In this document: one piece after another, positions 6,977 to 14,929 of the stretch
How positions within the stretch are numbered: position 1 is the first letter of the stretch
How the letters are laid out: each line of letters starts with the position of its first letter
From: Nitrospiraceae bacterium
Lineage (GTDB): Bacteria > Nitrospirota > Nitrospiria > Nitrospirales > Nitrospiraceae
Assembly (NCBI GenBank): GCA_014534095.1
Contig: JACVSD010000034.1
Coordinates: 1 to 15,451 of the forward strand
Direction: 5' to 3'
Length of the DNA stretch: 15,451 bases
Position numbers and translations under genes: made by a program
Notes under the pieces: model-generated
What the model saw: the letters and a program-made list of their open reading frames with translations, nothing else
What the model was told of the DNA's origin: nothing
The model's database searches: none

Positions 6977-7654
6977 ATGACGGCATGCTGTGTAGATTGG
7001 AACGAGGTCGACGATGTGTTGCTCGACATGGACGGCACCTTGTTGGACCGGCATTTCGATAACCATTTTTTTGAAGAGGAATTGCCCCGCCGGTATGCCG
7101 CACTACACGGCCTGCCGTTTGAGACGGCACGTGAGCGGTTGATGGCGATGTACCGCTCAGTCGAGGGAGAGCTTGCCTGGACTGATCTTCACTATTGGAG
7201 CGACCGTGTGGGTCTCGACGTGGTGGCCCTGCACAAGGAATTGGAACACTTGATCGGCTTTCTGCCCGGAGCGGAGGAATTCTTGCGTTTCCTTCGACGG
7301 CTCGGCAAGCGGATTACCATCGTTACCAATGCGCACGCCGCCGGCATCTCCCTCAAAGCCGCGAAGACGGGACTCGATCGCCACGTCGATCGCATCGTCG
7401 ATGCCTTCGAGGTGGGATACTTGAAGATGCGCCCGGAGTATTGGCCGGCCTGTCAGCGCTTGTTGAAGTTTGAGCCAAGCCGCTCTTTTTTCATGGACGA
7501 TGATGAAGGCTGCTTGATCGCCGCGCAGCAGTTTGGTGTGGCGCATCTGATCCACAGCGCCAAATCGAGCTCGCAGCTTCCGCCCGCTCCTCTGACCAGG
7601 TTCCGTTCCGTCACAGGGTTTTCCGCACTGCTCGATGAACGATCGGTGGCCTAG
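6977..7654 (+). CDS. yrfG: HAD-family hydrolase, probable GMP/IMP nucleotidase (YrfG-like)
   Basis: Cytoplasmic HAD phosphatase of 225 residues. Motif I is DMDGTLLD, with nucleophile D17 and acid/base D19. Motif II is IVTNAH, with T117. The motif III lysine is K150 in GYLKMRPEYW. Motif IV is FMDDDEG (D174, D175). Beyond the generic HAD motifs it shares with E. coli YrfG the DTVLLDMDGTLLD-like start, FDNHFF (27-32, FDNYFW in YrfG), LHYWSDRVGLDV (71-82), TNAH and TGLDRHVD (131-138), so dephosphorylation of GMP/IMP is the best guess. The cap is small, as in subfamily IA. It is divergent from der and converges on the methyltransferase gene, with 16 bp between the stops. Substrate specificity is inferred from similarity only. 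Confidence 0.85.
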   Translation: MTACCVDWNEVDDVLLDMDGTLLDRHFDNHFFEEELPRRYAALHGLPFETARERLMAMYRSVEGELAWTDLHYWSDRVGLDVVALHKELEHLIGFLPGAEEFLRFLRRLGKRITIVTNAHAAGISLKAAKTGLDRHVDRIVDAFEVGYLKMRPEYWPACQRLLKFEPSRSFFMDDDEGCLIAAQQFGVAHLIHSAKSSSQLPPAPLTRFRSVTGFSALLDERSVA

Positions 7655-7670
7655 CGGCCGCGCTCTTCTC

Positions 7671-8288
7671 TTAGGATGAGACGGCGACACCCCGATACAT
7701 TTCACCGCCCAATCTCGGCACGCTCTGCATGTGAAATCGATCCAGCCGGACGGTCATCAGCCGTGCCTGGTCGAGGAGCCGATCAATCTGCCGGTTCAGA
7801 TGGCAGCCGCAGCCGAGGATGTTTTGAATGGGGTTGAGACGATCCTGCCAGCGCGCGATTATGGGATCGTCACTTCTGCCGTGCTCCAGAAACAGGAACC
7901 GGCCATCCGGTTTTAGGACTCGGCGGACTTCTTCGAGGGCTTTGACCGGGTCCGGGATCGAGCACAAGGTCCAGGTGCTCACGACCGTATCAAAGGTTTG
8001 CGGGCGGTACGGAAGCCTCTCAGCGGTGACAGAGTCAATCACGACGGGAAACGGAAGCGTGGCGCGACGTTGTGCCATCACCTGTGGAAGAAGTTGGACC
8101 GGGTCCACGGCATGCAACTGCACGATGGTGTTCGGATAGAATGGGAGGTTCAAGCCCGTGCCGATACCAAGTTCGAGGACTTCACCCCGGGCTTGTGCCA
8201 GCCACTCGCTCCTGAGGCCGCGGAACTCTTCGCCGGCCATGATCCATTCCATGAGGCGAGGGAAGACATATCGCCCGTACAGTCCCAT
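7671..8288 (-). CDS. Class I SAM-dependent methyltransferase (methyltransferase type 11, METTL7/TMT1-like)
   Basis: A 205-residue Rossmann-fold methyltransferase. The SAM-binding motif I is [15 protein letters not shown] (37-51), motif II contains the acidic loop end AVDP (60-63), the motif around 98-110 reads [14 protein letters not shown], and [13 protein letters not shown] (125-137) is the post-motif. The segment [17 protein letters not shown] (156-172) resembles the DGC.LTR region of METTL7/TMT1 thiol methyltransferases, but the acceptor here is unknown. The frame continues upstream antisense to leuS; the ATG at 8288 is chosen because [15 protein letters not shown] is the usual N-terminus of this group. 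No Shine-Dalgarno is seen; TATACT lies 7 bp upstream. The gene is divergent from leuS, 99 bp apart. Confidence 0.88.
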   Translation of the reverse strand: MGLYGRYVFPRLMEWIMAGEEFRGLRSEWLAQARGEVLELGIGTGLNLPFYPNTIVQLHAVDPVQLLPQVMAQRRATLPFPVVIDSVTAERLPYRPQTFDTVVSTWTLCSIPDPVKALEEVRRVLKPDGRFLFLEHGRSDDPIIARWQDRLNPIQNILGCGCHLNRQIDRLLDQARLMTVRLDRFHMQSVPRLGGEMYRGVAVSS

Positions 8289-8295
8289 CGCGCGC

Positions 8296-8301
8296 AGTAT
8301 A
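8296..8301 (-). promoter_or_regulatory. Candidate -10 element of the methyltransferase gene
   Basis: TATACT on the minus strand matches 5 of 6 consensus bases and lies 7 bp before the ATG at 8288. No convincing -35 box was found at 16-18 bp, so this is weak. Confidence 0.25.
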
Positions 8302-8330
8302 CAAGACCTTCGGAGCGGAGGCTCGGAATC

Positions 8331-8359
8331 TTGTGGCCCCTGGGGGCCTGTGTTAGAGT
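8331..8359 (+). promoter_or_regulatory. Possible leuS promoter with a palindrome in its spacer
   Basis: TTGTGG (8331-8336) and TAGAGT (8354-8359) are 17 bp apart. A perfect inverted repeat, GGCCCC-TG-GGGGCC, lies at 8335-8348, overlapping the -35 and the spacer. The box matches are weak (3 of 6 and 4 of 6). The palindrome could be an operator or chance in GC-rich DNA. I saw no T-box or leader peptide. Confidence 0.25.
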
Positions 8360-8387
8360 CCTCCGTTATTTTTGTGGCGATAAGAGT

Positions 8388-10823
8388 ATGAACAAAACCT
8401 ACGATCACCACGCCATCGAGACGAAGTGGCAGGCTTACTGGGATGAGCACCGGCCGTTTCGGGCGGTGAACGATCCGTCCAAGCCCAAATTCTACTGCCT
8501 CGATATGTTTCCCTATCCCTCGGGGTCGGGTCTCCACGTCGGACATCTGGAAGGGTACACGGCCACGGATATCGTGTCCCGCTACAAGCGGATGCGGGGG
8601 TTCAATGTGCTGCATCCAATGGGGTGGGACGCCTTCGGCCTGCCGGCTGAACAATATGCCGTGAGGACCGGGGTGCATCCCGCCATCACGACCGCTCAAA
8701 ACATCGCCACGTTCAAACGCCAAATGAAACGGGTGGGCCTTTCCTACGATTGGGAGCGGGAACTCAGCACGACAGATCCAGACTATTACCGTTGGACGCA
8801 GTGGATCTTCTTGCAACTCTTCAAGAGGGACTTAGCCTATGTCGCCGAGGTGCCGGTGAACTGGTGCCCGGCGCTGGGCACGGTCCTGGCCAACGAGGAA
8901 ATCGTCGACGGTAAGAGTGAAGTGGGCGGCTTCGACGTAGTCCGCAAGCCCATGCGGCAGTGGATGCTCAAGATTACCGCCTATGCCGATCGACTGCTGG
9001 AGGATTTGAAACTGGTCGAATGGCCGGCCAGCACGTTGGAGATGCAGAAGAATTGGATCGGGCGATCGATCGGCGCGGAAATCGACTTTCGGCTGGCTGA
9101 GACCCACGGCGCCATCCGGGTGTTCACGACGAGGCCGGATACGCTCTTTGGCGCCACCTACATGGTGTTGGCTCCGGAGCACCCGTTGGTCGATGTGGTC
9201 GCCAGCCCGGACCAGCGGCCTGCCGTGGCCGCCTACCGCGAGACGACCGCGCGGAAAAGCGATTTGCAACGGCAGGAACTGGAAAAGGACAAGACCGGAG
9301 TGTTTACGGGAGGCTATGCCGTCAATCCGGTCAACGGCGAACGGTTGCCCATCTGGATTGCCGATTATGTGCTCATGAGTTATGGCACGGGGGCCATCAT
9401 GGCGGTGCCCGCGCATGACGAGCGCGATTGGGCGTTTGCCCGGCACTATCATTTGCCGGTGCGCGAGGTCATCGCCGGAGGCCATGTTGCGGAGGCCGCT
9501 TTTACGAACACCGATCGCGGGACCGTCATCAATTCGGCGACCCCTGACGGGAGTCTTTCCTTGAACGGGCTGACGCCCTCCGAAGCCATTCCGAAAATCA
9601 CCGACTGGCTGGCGAAGCGTGGCAAGGGAGCCAGGGCTGTCAGCTATAAGCTCCGCGATTGGCTGTTTGCGCGGCAACGATATTGGGGAGAGCCCTTTCC
9701 GATCAATTGGGTGGAGGGGGAGGTGCGTCCGCTCCCGGAGGAACAGTTGCCGCTCGTCCTTCCGGAGACGAAGGACTTCAAGCCGTCAGGCAATGGCGAA
9801 AGCCCGCTGGCCAACTTGGAGACCTGGCTCGCGACGACGGAGATCTCAACCGGGAAGCCGGCGCGGCGCGAAACGAACACGATGCCGCAATGGGCCGGCT
9901 CCTGCTGGTATTACTTGAGATTCATCGATCCGAAGAATGCCCGGCAGCTCGTCGATCCGGAAAAGGAACGGTATTGGATGCCGGTCGATCTCTATATCGG
10001 CGGCAGTGAACATGCCGTGCTGCATTTGCTCTATGCGCGGTTTTGGCACAAGGTCCTCTACGACATCGGGGTGGTCAGTACCCTTGAGCCGTTCAAGAAA
10101 CTGGTCCATCAAGGCATCGTGTTGGGTGAAGATAACCAGAAGATGTCGAAGTCGCGCGGCAACGTGGTCAATCCTGACGAAATGATGGATCAGTTCGGCG
10201 CCGATGCGGTGCGGCTCTACGAGATGTTTATGGGCCCCCTAGAAGCCATGAAGCCGTGGAGCACCAGAGGCGTGGAAGGCATCACCCGTTTTCTGGAGCG
10301 CACCTGGCGTCTGATGGTGAATGAGGAAGGTCGTGTCTCGAGTGCCATTGTATCCGGAGCCCCCAGCCTCGATCATCAACGCTTGCTCCATCAGACGATC
10401 AAGAAGGTGACGGAAGATATCGAAGAACTGCGCTTCAATACGGCGATTGCCCAAATGATGGTCTTTACCAATGAAATGACTAAAGCCGAGCAGCGGTCGC
10501 GATCCGTGATCGAGCCGTTCGTGTTGCTGCTGGCGCCCTTTGCGCCGCATGTCTCTGAAGAACTCTGGACCATTCTCGGCCACCGGCCCAGCGTGGGACA
10601 GCAGCCTTGGCCAGTCTTCGACCCCGCGCTCACCGTCAGCGAACGGCTCACGATCCCCGTTCAAATCAATGGCAAGTTGCGCAGCAAGGTCGATGTCGCC
10701 CATGAGGCGCCGCGCGAACTGGTGGAGCGGCTCGCCCGTGAGCAAGTGGCCGAGTGGCTGCAGGGCAAAGAGCCGAAGAAGGTGATTTACGTCGACAAGA
10801 AACTGATGAACTTCGTCGTGTAG
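8388..10823 (+). CDS. leuS: Leucyl-tRNA synthetase
   Basis: Class I synthetase that charges tRNA-Leu and edits mischarged products. The product has 811 residues from the ATG at 8388. The HIGH-like motif is HVGH (50-53) in [18 protein letters not shown]. The CP1 editing domain shows TTRPDT (247-252) and [13 protein letters not shown] with the editing Asp at 344. The zinc/CP region and [11 protein letters not shown] follow, then KMSKS at 585-589, an anticodon-binding helical domain, and a C-terminal domain ending [13 protein letters not shown]. It is shorter than the E. coli enzyme (860) but within the bacterial range, and all catalytic motifs are intact. The frame is open far upstream, antisense to the methyltransferase gene, but [18 protein letters not shown] is the family start. 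It is followed after 93 bp by lptE and is probably co-transcribed with lptE and holA. Confidence 0.98.
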   Translation: MNKTYDHHAIETKWQAYWDEHRPFRAVNDPSKPKFYCLDMFPYPSGSGLHVGHLEGYTATDIVSRYKRMRGFNVLHPMGWDAFGLPAEQYAVRTGVHPAITTAQNIATFKRQMKRVGLSYDWERELSTTDPDYYRWTQWIFLQLFKRDLAYVAEVPVNWCPALGTVLANEEIVDGKSEVGGFDVVRKPMRQWMLKITAYADRLLEDLKLVEWPASTLEMQKNWIGRSIGAEIDFRLAETHGAIRVFTTRPDTLFGATYMVLAPEHPLVDVVASPDQRPAVAAYRETTARKSDLQRQELEKDKTGVFTGGYAVNPVNGERLPIWIADYVLMSYGTGAIMAVPAHDERDWAFARHYHLPVREVIAGGHVAEAAFTNTDRGTVINSATPDGSLSLNGLTPSEAIPKITDWLAKRGKGARAVSYKLRDWLFARQRYWGEPFPINWVEGEVRPLPEEQLPLVLPETKDFKPSGNGESPLANLETWLATTEISTGKPARRETNTMPQWAGSCWYYLRFIDPKNARQLVDPEKERYWMPVDLYIGGSEHAVLHLLYARFWHKVLYDIGVVSTLEPFKKLVHQGIVLGEDNQKMSKSRGNVVNPDEMMDQFGADAVRLYEMFMGPLEAMKPWSTRGVEGITRFLERTWRLMVNEEGRVSSAIVSGAPSLDHQRLLHQTIKKVTEDIEELRFNTAIAQMMVFTNEMTKAEQRSRSVIEPFVLLLAPFAPHVSEELWTILGHRPSVGQQPWPVFDPALTVSERLTIPVQINGKLRSKVDVAHEAPRELVERLAREQVAEWLQGKEPKKVIYVDKKLMNFVV

Positions 10824-10916
10824 TGCGCTCGTGTCGATGAGCGGTGTCGGAGTAATGAGGGATCGAGTGCAAAACGAAGCACAGTTCCGTGAACCTGCAC
10901 TCAGTTCGGCGACGGC

Positions 10917-11534
10917 ATGATGGCGGCCAGGCGGGCGTTACAGCTTTCTGCGGTCCTGATTTGCGGGCTTCTGGCTGGTTGCGGCTATCAGTTTCGGGTG
11001 GAGGGAGCCGGTCCGACCATCGGTGGAGCATCCACGGCATCCGCCTCCGCCTCTCAGCCGCCGCCCCGTCTCATCATTCGAACGTTGGAAAATCGGAGTT
11101 TTGAACCTAATCTCGAGACCCGGTATACGAACTATCTGCGCCATGAGTTTGCAACGGGAAGCGGGGCGCAGGTGGTGCCGGATTCCGAAGCGGCTGATTT
11201 GGTGCTGACCGGTCAGATTCTGTCCGTGATCGTGCCGACGCTCAGCTTTACGCAAACCAGGACGTTGGAAAGCCGCACGGAAGTCATCGTGCTGGTGAAG
11301 GTGGAGGAAACGAGGACCAAAAAGCCGGTCTGGGTGCAAACGGCGAAGGGAGCGTCCGAGTTCTTCATTACGCCGGATCTTCAGTTCAATCGGGCGCTAC
11401 AGAACCGAGCCATGGAACAGGCCGGGCAATTTGCGGCGTCCGATTTGGCGGCTCGTTTTCTGTTGTATGTCGAGTCCGGCGGGCTCGCCAAACCGACCCG
11501 GGCGTCTGCTACCGCGACGCCTGCCGCACAATAA
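10917..11534 (+). CDS. lptE: LPS-assembly lipoprotein LptE
   Basis: Outer-membrane lipoprotein that plugs and helps assemble the LptD LPS translocon. Of 205 residues, the lipoprotein signal ends in the lipobox LLAGC, with lipidated C22, followed by GYQFRV, the usual LptE beginning. An Ala/Ser/Pro linker follows (about 30-50), then the conserved RLIIRTLENRSFEPNLETRYTNYLRHEF (51-78). The body fits the alternating alpha/beta pattern of the family. It lies between leuS and holA, the same order as leuS-lptE-holA in E. coli, which strengthens the call despite low sequence conservation. Either of the two adjacent Met codons (10917, 10920) could be the start. The C-terminal Ala/Thr-rich tail is probably flexible. 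Confidence 0.9.
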   Translation: MMAARRALQLSAVLICGLLAGCGYQFRVEGAGPTIGGASTASASASQPPPRLIIRTLENRSFEPNLETRYTNYLRHEFATGSGAQVVPDSEAADLVLTGQILSVIVPTLSFTQTRTLESRTEVIVLVKVEETRTKKPVWVQTAKGASEFFITPDLQFNRALQNRAMEQAGQFAASDLAARFLLYVESGGLAKPTRASATATPAAQ

Positions 11535-11551
11535 TTATCGGAAACCAGTCT

Positions 11552-12664
11552 ATGGCGGCGAGTCTTCCTTCCTTGCAGTTCGAAGCCATGTTACGGCAGC
11601 AGCCTCTCGCTCCGGTGTATCTGATCGTGGGAGAAGAGGATCTCTTGCGCGATCGCGCCGTGGGGGCGTTGAAAGCGGCGGTGTTGGGAGACAATCAGGA
11701 TTTCAATTGCGACGTGTTCTACGGGGACGAAGCGAGTGGCGCCGACATTGTGACCTGTGCCTCGGAAGTGCCGGTGTTTGCGGAACGCCGGCTGGTCATC
11801 GTGAAGACGGCTGAGAAATTATCCGCTCGCGATGGTGAGCCTCTTCTGAACTATCTGGCCAGCCCGATGGACGCCACTACCCTTGCGTTCGTGAGTGCCA
11901 AGCTCGATGGCCGGCTGAAACTTTCGCAGACTATGGCCCGTGCCGGGGTGGTGGTGGATTGCGCGCCGCTTCGCGAACCGCAAGTACTCCCATGGATCGC
12001 GCAGGAAGCCGAGCAGTTGAATGTGCGTCTCGACCCCGAGGCCCGTCACCTCTTAAAGGAAATGAGCGGCGGATCGCTCTACGGCATTCGCCGAGAACTG
12101 GAGAAACTGGCGTCGTATGCGGCTTCCGGGCGTCCCGTGACGGCAGCGGATGTGTACCTGCTGCGAGGGATGGAACCGGGTGCCTCGGTGTTCGACTTGA
12201 CCCTCGCCGTGGCGGAGAGCAGTCGTGGAAGGGCCTTGTCCATCCTCGCAAGAAACCTTGAAGCGGGCGAGGCTCCGCTGCGTATCCTCGGATCGCTTGC
12301 CTGGCAATATCGCCGCCTGTGGAAAGTGAAGGAACTGGTACGCGAGGGCGGCCGAGACGGTGAGGCGGCCCGGACGCTTCGGATGGATCCCGCCAAGGTC
12401 CGGACCTTCCTGGGGCGATTTTCAGACGAACATTTGCAACTGGCGCTCCACCTGTTTCTTCAGGCTGACGCTCAGCTCAAAGGAGCGGGCAGCAATCGTC
12501 CTAAAATGGTGCTCGAACGACTGCTTCTTCGTCTTTGCGGCACGGTGTCAGGTCAGACGACCCGCGAGTCAACGCGTCGACCGCCTGCATCGGCAGGACG
12601 CGGTGCGACGCGAGTGGTATCGAACGTGCGGACGATTAGGCGGGGGGATTCGACAGGCCGTTGA
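11552..12664 (+). CDS. holA: DNA polymerase III subunit delta
   Basis: Clamp-loader wrench subunit that opens the beta sliding clamp. Of 370 residues, the N-terminal AAA+-like part begins with QQPLAPVYLIVGEEDLLRDRAV (16-37), typical of HolA. LTLAVAESSRGRALSILARNLEAGEAPLRILGSLAWQYRRLWKVKEL marks the middle to collar domains, and LKGAGSNRPKMVLERLLLRLCG is the C-terminal helix. After that, about 40 residues (330-370) rich in Arg, Ser and Thr extend beyond the usual end. Part of this tail is encoded antisense to the 3' end of rpsT, with 29 bp of overlap. The start is 17 bp after lptE, supporting an operon. Function is firm; the tail is unusual but may be natural stop drift. Confidence 0.94.
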   Translation: MAASLPSLQFEAMLRQQPLAPVYLIVGEEDLLRDRAVGALKAAVLGDNQDFNCDVFYGDEASGADIVTCASEVPVFAERRLVIVKTAEKLSARDGEPLLNYLASPMDATTLAFVSAKLDGRLKLSQTMARAGVVVDCAPLREPQVLPWIAQEAEQLNVRLDPEARHLLKEMSGGSLYGIRRELEKLASYAASGRPVTAADVYLLRGMEPGASVFDLTLAVAESSRGRALSILARNLEAGEAPLRILGSLAWQYRRLWKVKELVREGGRDGEAARTLRMDPAKVRTFLGRFSDEHLQLALHLFLQADAQLKGAGSNRPKMVLERLLLRLCGTVSGQTTRESTRRPPASAGRGATRVVSNVRTIRRGDSTGR

Positions 12665-12914
12665 CGCGCAGCGTCAGGCGGGAAATGCGGCGAGAACCGG
12701 TATTCGGCTTCAAGGCACCCTTGGACACGGCTTTCCGGATGGCGGACGAGGCTTCGCGCAAAAACGTCTGCGCCTCATCGGCCTTCTTCTCCGTCACCGC
12801 CGACTGAACTTTCTTGATCAGCGTCTTCACTGAATTGATCGTGGCCCGGTTGCGGTCATGCCGCCGTTGGGCCTGGCGGGCGCTTCGAATAGTGGACTTA
12901 TGAATCACAGGCAT
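12636..12914 (-). CDS. rpsT: 30S ribosomal protein S20
   Basis: A 92-residue basic helical-bundle protein that binds 16S rRNA early in 30S assembly. The N-terminus reads MPVIHKSTIRSARQAQRRHDRNRATINSVKTLIKKV, typical of S20, followed by AQTFLREASSAIRKAVSKGALKPNTGSRRISRL. The start is the ATG at 12914, fixed by a strong Shine-Dalgarno AGGAGG 8 bp upstream; the frame continues upstream to 12971 without similarity. The gene is convergent with holA (29-bp overlap) and divergent from pyrF. Confidence 0.97.
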   Translation of the reverse strand: MPVIHKSTIRSARQAQRRHDRNRATINSVKTLIKKVQSAVTEKKADEAQTFLREASSAIRKAVSKGALKPNTGSRRISRLTLRVNGLSNPPA

Positions 12915-12941
12915 CGTACATTCCTCCTCGAAAGAAGGTGA

Positions 12942-12971
12942 CATGTACCATAGTGCCTTGTTGATCGTCAA
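12942..12971 (-). promoter_or_regulatory. Candidate rpsT promoter
   Basis: On the minus strand, TTGACG (12971-12966), 18 bp spacer, TACATG (12947-12942), with a TGG just before the -10 that could act as an extended -10. It would give a leader of about 20 bases carrying the AGGAGG site. Moderate matches, good position. Confidence 0.4.
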
Positions 12972-12997
12972 GGAATAGCCCGGCGAGGAGACCCGAC

Positions 12998-13714
12998 ATG
13001 GTGAAGATCATTGCGCGAGACCGACTTATTTTAGCGCTGGATGTGCCGTCGGTTGTCGAGGCCGACCGGTTGCTGGACCGACTGCAGGGACAGGTCTCTT
13101 TTGTCAAAGTCGGACTCGAACTATACACGGCGGCGGGACCCGAAATGATCAAGCGAGTCGTGGAACGCGGCATGCGGGTGTTCCTCGACCTCAAGTTTCT
13201 GGATATTGAAGAAACAGTCCGCCGGGCGACGGCGCGGGTGGCCGCCATGGGGGTAGAGTTCTTGACTGTCCATGCCAACCGCAAGGCGCTCAGTGCCGCC
13301 GTCCAAGGCCGCGAAGGGTCGTCGCTCAAGTTGTTGGCCGTTACGGTGCTGACCAATTTCGATAGCCATGATTTGCGTGAAATGGGCGTTCAACGAAGCG
13401 TCCAGGATTTGGTCACGGCACGTGCACTGCTGGCCTCGGAAGTGGGCTGTGACGGCGTGGTAGCCTCTGGAGAGGAACCGGCCGCCATCCGTCAGAAGGT
13501 GGGTCCGCGGTTCTTAATCGTGACCCCGGGCGTGCGGCCGGCCGGTAAGGGGGTGGACGATCATGCGCGGGCCACGACACCGACCCAAACCATCGCCGCC
13601 GGCGCTGATTATCTCGTCATCGGCCGGCCCATTCGCGACGCGGCAGACCCTATCGCGACTGTGACCGACATCGTGGCGGAAATGCAGGCCGCCTTTGATG
13701 CGCGTCGCGTCTAG
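12998..13714 (+). CDS. pyrF: Orotidine 5'-phosphate decarboxylase
   Basis: Last step of de novo UMP synthesis: OMP to UMP plus CO2. Of 238 residues forming a TIM barrel, D15 (LALDV) and K37 (FVKVG) belong to the substrate-binding set. The catalytic block D64-L-K66-F-L-D69-I-E-E-T73 keeps the Asp-Lys-Asp-Thr set, but it has Leu in place of the common His and Glu-Glu before Thr in place of the usual x-Asn. VTPGVRPAG and YLVIGRPI mark the phosphate-binding end. Start: GAGGAG sits 7 bp before the ATG at 12998. The length is normal for bacterial type I enzymes. The gene is followed by tRNA-His after 61 bp. Confidence 0.95.
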   Translation: MVKIIARDRLILALDVPSVVEADRLLDRLQGQVSFVKVGLELYTAAGPEMIKRVVERGMRVFLDLKFLDIEETVRRATARVAAMGVEFLTVHANRKALSAAVQGREGSSLKLLAVTVLTNFDSHDLREMGVQRSVQDLVTARALLASEVGCDGVVASGEEPAAIRQKVGPRFLIVTPGVRPAGKGVDDHARATTPTQTIAAGADYLVIGRPIRDAADPIATVTDIVAEMQAAFDARRV

Positions 13715-13730
13715 CCTGCTGTTGCGGCTA
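13712..13730 (+). terminator. Weak stem-loop after pyrF
   Basis: TAGCC(T)GC and GCGGCTA can pair around a TGTT loop with one bulged T, starting at the pyrF stop codon. No run of T follows, so if it terminates pyrF it is not a classic intrinsic terminator. It overlaps the proposed -35 of the tRNA promoter. Confidence 0.2.
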
Positions 13731-13751
13731 CGATCGCACCTTTGCTAAGAT
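13722..13751 (+). promoter_or_regulatory. Candidate tRNA-His promoter
   Basis: TTGCGG (13722-13727), 18 bp spacer, TAAGAT (13746-13751). The start of transcription would fall about 20 bp before the mature tRNA 5' end. Modest match. Confidence 0.3.
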
Positions 13752-13775
13752 CCGCTTTCTTTTCTCGCCCATCGT

Positions 13776-13853
13776 GGTGGGTGTAGCTCAGCTGGTTAGA
13801 GCGCCGGATTGTGGATCCGGAGGTCGCGGGTTCGAAACCCGTCACTCACCCCA
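13776..13853 (+). tRNA. tRNA-His (anticodon GTG)
   Basis: Full cloverleaf. The acceptor GTGGGTG (13777-13783) pairs with CACTCAC (13843-13849) with one G-U. The extra G at -1 (13776) faces C73 (13850), as is characteristic of tRNA-His. The D stem is GCTC/GAGC. The anticodon stem CCGGA/TCCGG carries the loop TTGTGGA with GTG at 13811-13813. The T arm has the loop TTCGAAA. CCA is encoded (13851-13853). Confidence 0.97.
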
Positions 13854-14276
13854 CTCCTTCTCACACGCAACTCATTGAATGTCAGATTATCCAGGCGATC
13901 ATACGGAACAGGCCCGGCGATGAAGGGGCCTGGTTGCGCGGGAGTTGTCGAATACGTCGCACTAACCGCTCCCAATGACGGAACGCTGAGGTGATCCAGG
14001 GCTTTCTCTGGCATCGGGCCGTAAGAGTCAGCCGTCAACAGATGAGGAGGCAGTAGTCCCGGTAGCCACTGGCGGTTCGCCGTTCCAGCCGGGAACAGTG
14101 GAGCGTGCCCTATTGTAGAAGCATTGCAACGCGACCGAGAGCAGACGTGCGGCGTTACGGTTTATGATGATGATGTTTACGGCCTTTGATTCCGTGCGTG
14201 GTCCGAAACGACCGTCATTCGTGCTCTGCGCGACATGGTGCTGACGGGCGCTCATGTTATACGGCTCGATGGCACG
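13854..14276. other. Region without a recognisable gene between tRNA-His and the nuclease gene
   Basis: I see no supported gene here. Minus-strand frames are open at 13796-14038 and 14028-14255, but the first runs antisense through the tRNA and neither has a family motif or a ribosome site. No second copy of the tRNA 3' end, no insertion-sequence ends and no clear terminator were found. Confidence 0.5.
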
Positions 14277-14759
14277 TTACCGCTGTACCCAGGGACGGAT
14301 TCGCCGGTACACCCACGGGGGAACTGGATCCGGGTTAGCCCATAACCCCTTCTTGGTGACTTTGGCCACTTCCTCGGCTTGCCGGAGCGCCATGTCTTTC
14401 GGCGCATAGTTGCGCGACCACCAGCACCAGCCATTGAGCACGAGCTTCTGATTCAGATTTCTGCCATCCGGCAACAACACATCGGCAACGATGTGCTGGT
14501 CCCTGTCCCTTGCACGTTTCACTATCGCGACCTGTTTGCCAACGGTCAAGTCGGATGTGGCGTCTTTCGCCTGCCGGCCAAAGGGCTGACCTTTCTCGGG
14601 GCAATCGATGCCATGGAGTTCAATCCGTTCCAGACGCCGGGCGAGGAGTACTTCGATGGTATCGCCGTCCACCGCCGCGACCACCCTCCCGGCGAACATT
14701 TCAGCGAGGACATGAGAAGGTGACAGGAACTGCAGTAAGACGATCAGTAAGAGGAGCAT
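14277..14759 (-). CDS. Exported thermonuclease-fold (SNase-like) protein
   Basis: Staphylococcal-nuclease-like OB-fold protein of 160 residues from the ATG at 14759. A signal peptide covers about 1-19 (MLLLLIVLLQFLSPSHVLA). The domain shows VVAAVDGDTIEVLL (26-39), RIELHGIDCPEKGQPFG (45-61), LNQKLVLNGWCWWSRNYA (102-119) and a C-terminal AEEVAKVTKKGLWA (128-141). R45 and E55 fit catalytic Arg35 and Glu43 of the S. aureus enzyme, but the position of Arg87 (usually in YGR) appears to be H89 in RDQHIVADV, so activity is uncertain. The frame is open up to 14927, but that extension is not signal-like. No Shine-Dalgarno is seen at either start. It probably acts in the periplasm or outside the cell, and stands alone after the gene-poor stretch. 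Confidence 0.8.
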   Translation of the reverse strand: MLLLLIVLLQFLSPSHVLAEMFAGRVVAAVDGDTIEVLLARRLERIELHGIDCPEKGQPFGRQAKDATSDLTVGKQVAIVKRARDRDQHIVADVLLPDGRNLNQKLVLNGWCWWSRNYAPKDMALRQAEEVAKVTKKGLWANPDPVPPWVYRRIRPWVQR

Positions 14760-14929
14760 GACAGATAATGGTGGTGTCGCCAGATTGAGACCGCTAGACA
14801 GAGTGATGCGTCCTACTCGGTGAACCAGAAGGAAGAAGGGAGGAACTTGTGTCGCTCTGGCGAACCCAAAGCACTGTCTTTTATCCATCCGCTTGTACAT
14901 GACAAACGTTTTGTTATCCACCCGCATGG

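Noticed and set aside
7998..8387. Extension of leuS upstream of 8388
   Set aside because: It is the antisense of the methyltransferase gene; family similarity begins at [14 protein letters not shown].
8289..8387. T-box or leader-peptide attenuator before leuS
   Set aside because: The gap is only 99 bp, with no T-box sequence, no specifier loop and no Leu-rich short frame.
8289..8816. Extension of the methyltransferase upstream of 8288
   Set aside because: It is antisense to leuS, whose coding sequence is certain, and the usual N-terminus of the family begins at 8288.
13796..14038. An 80-codon minus-strand frame across the tRNA-His gene
   Set aside because: Its C-terminal part is the well-known false translation of a tRNA antisense strand (GFRTRDLRIHNPAL); the rest has no family motif.
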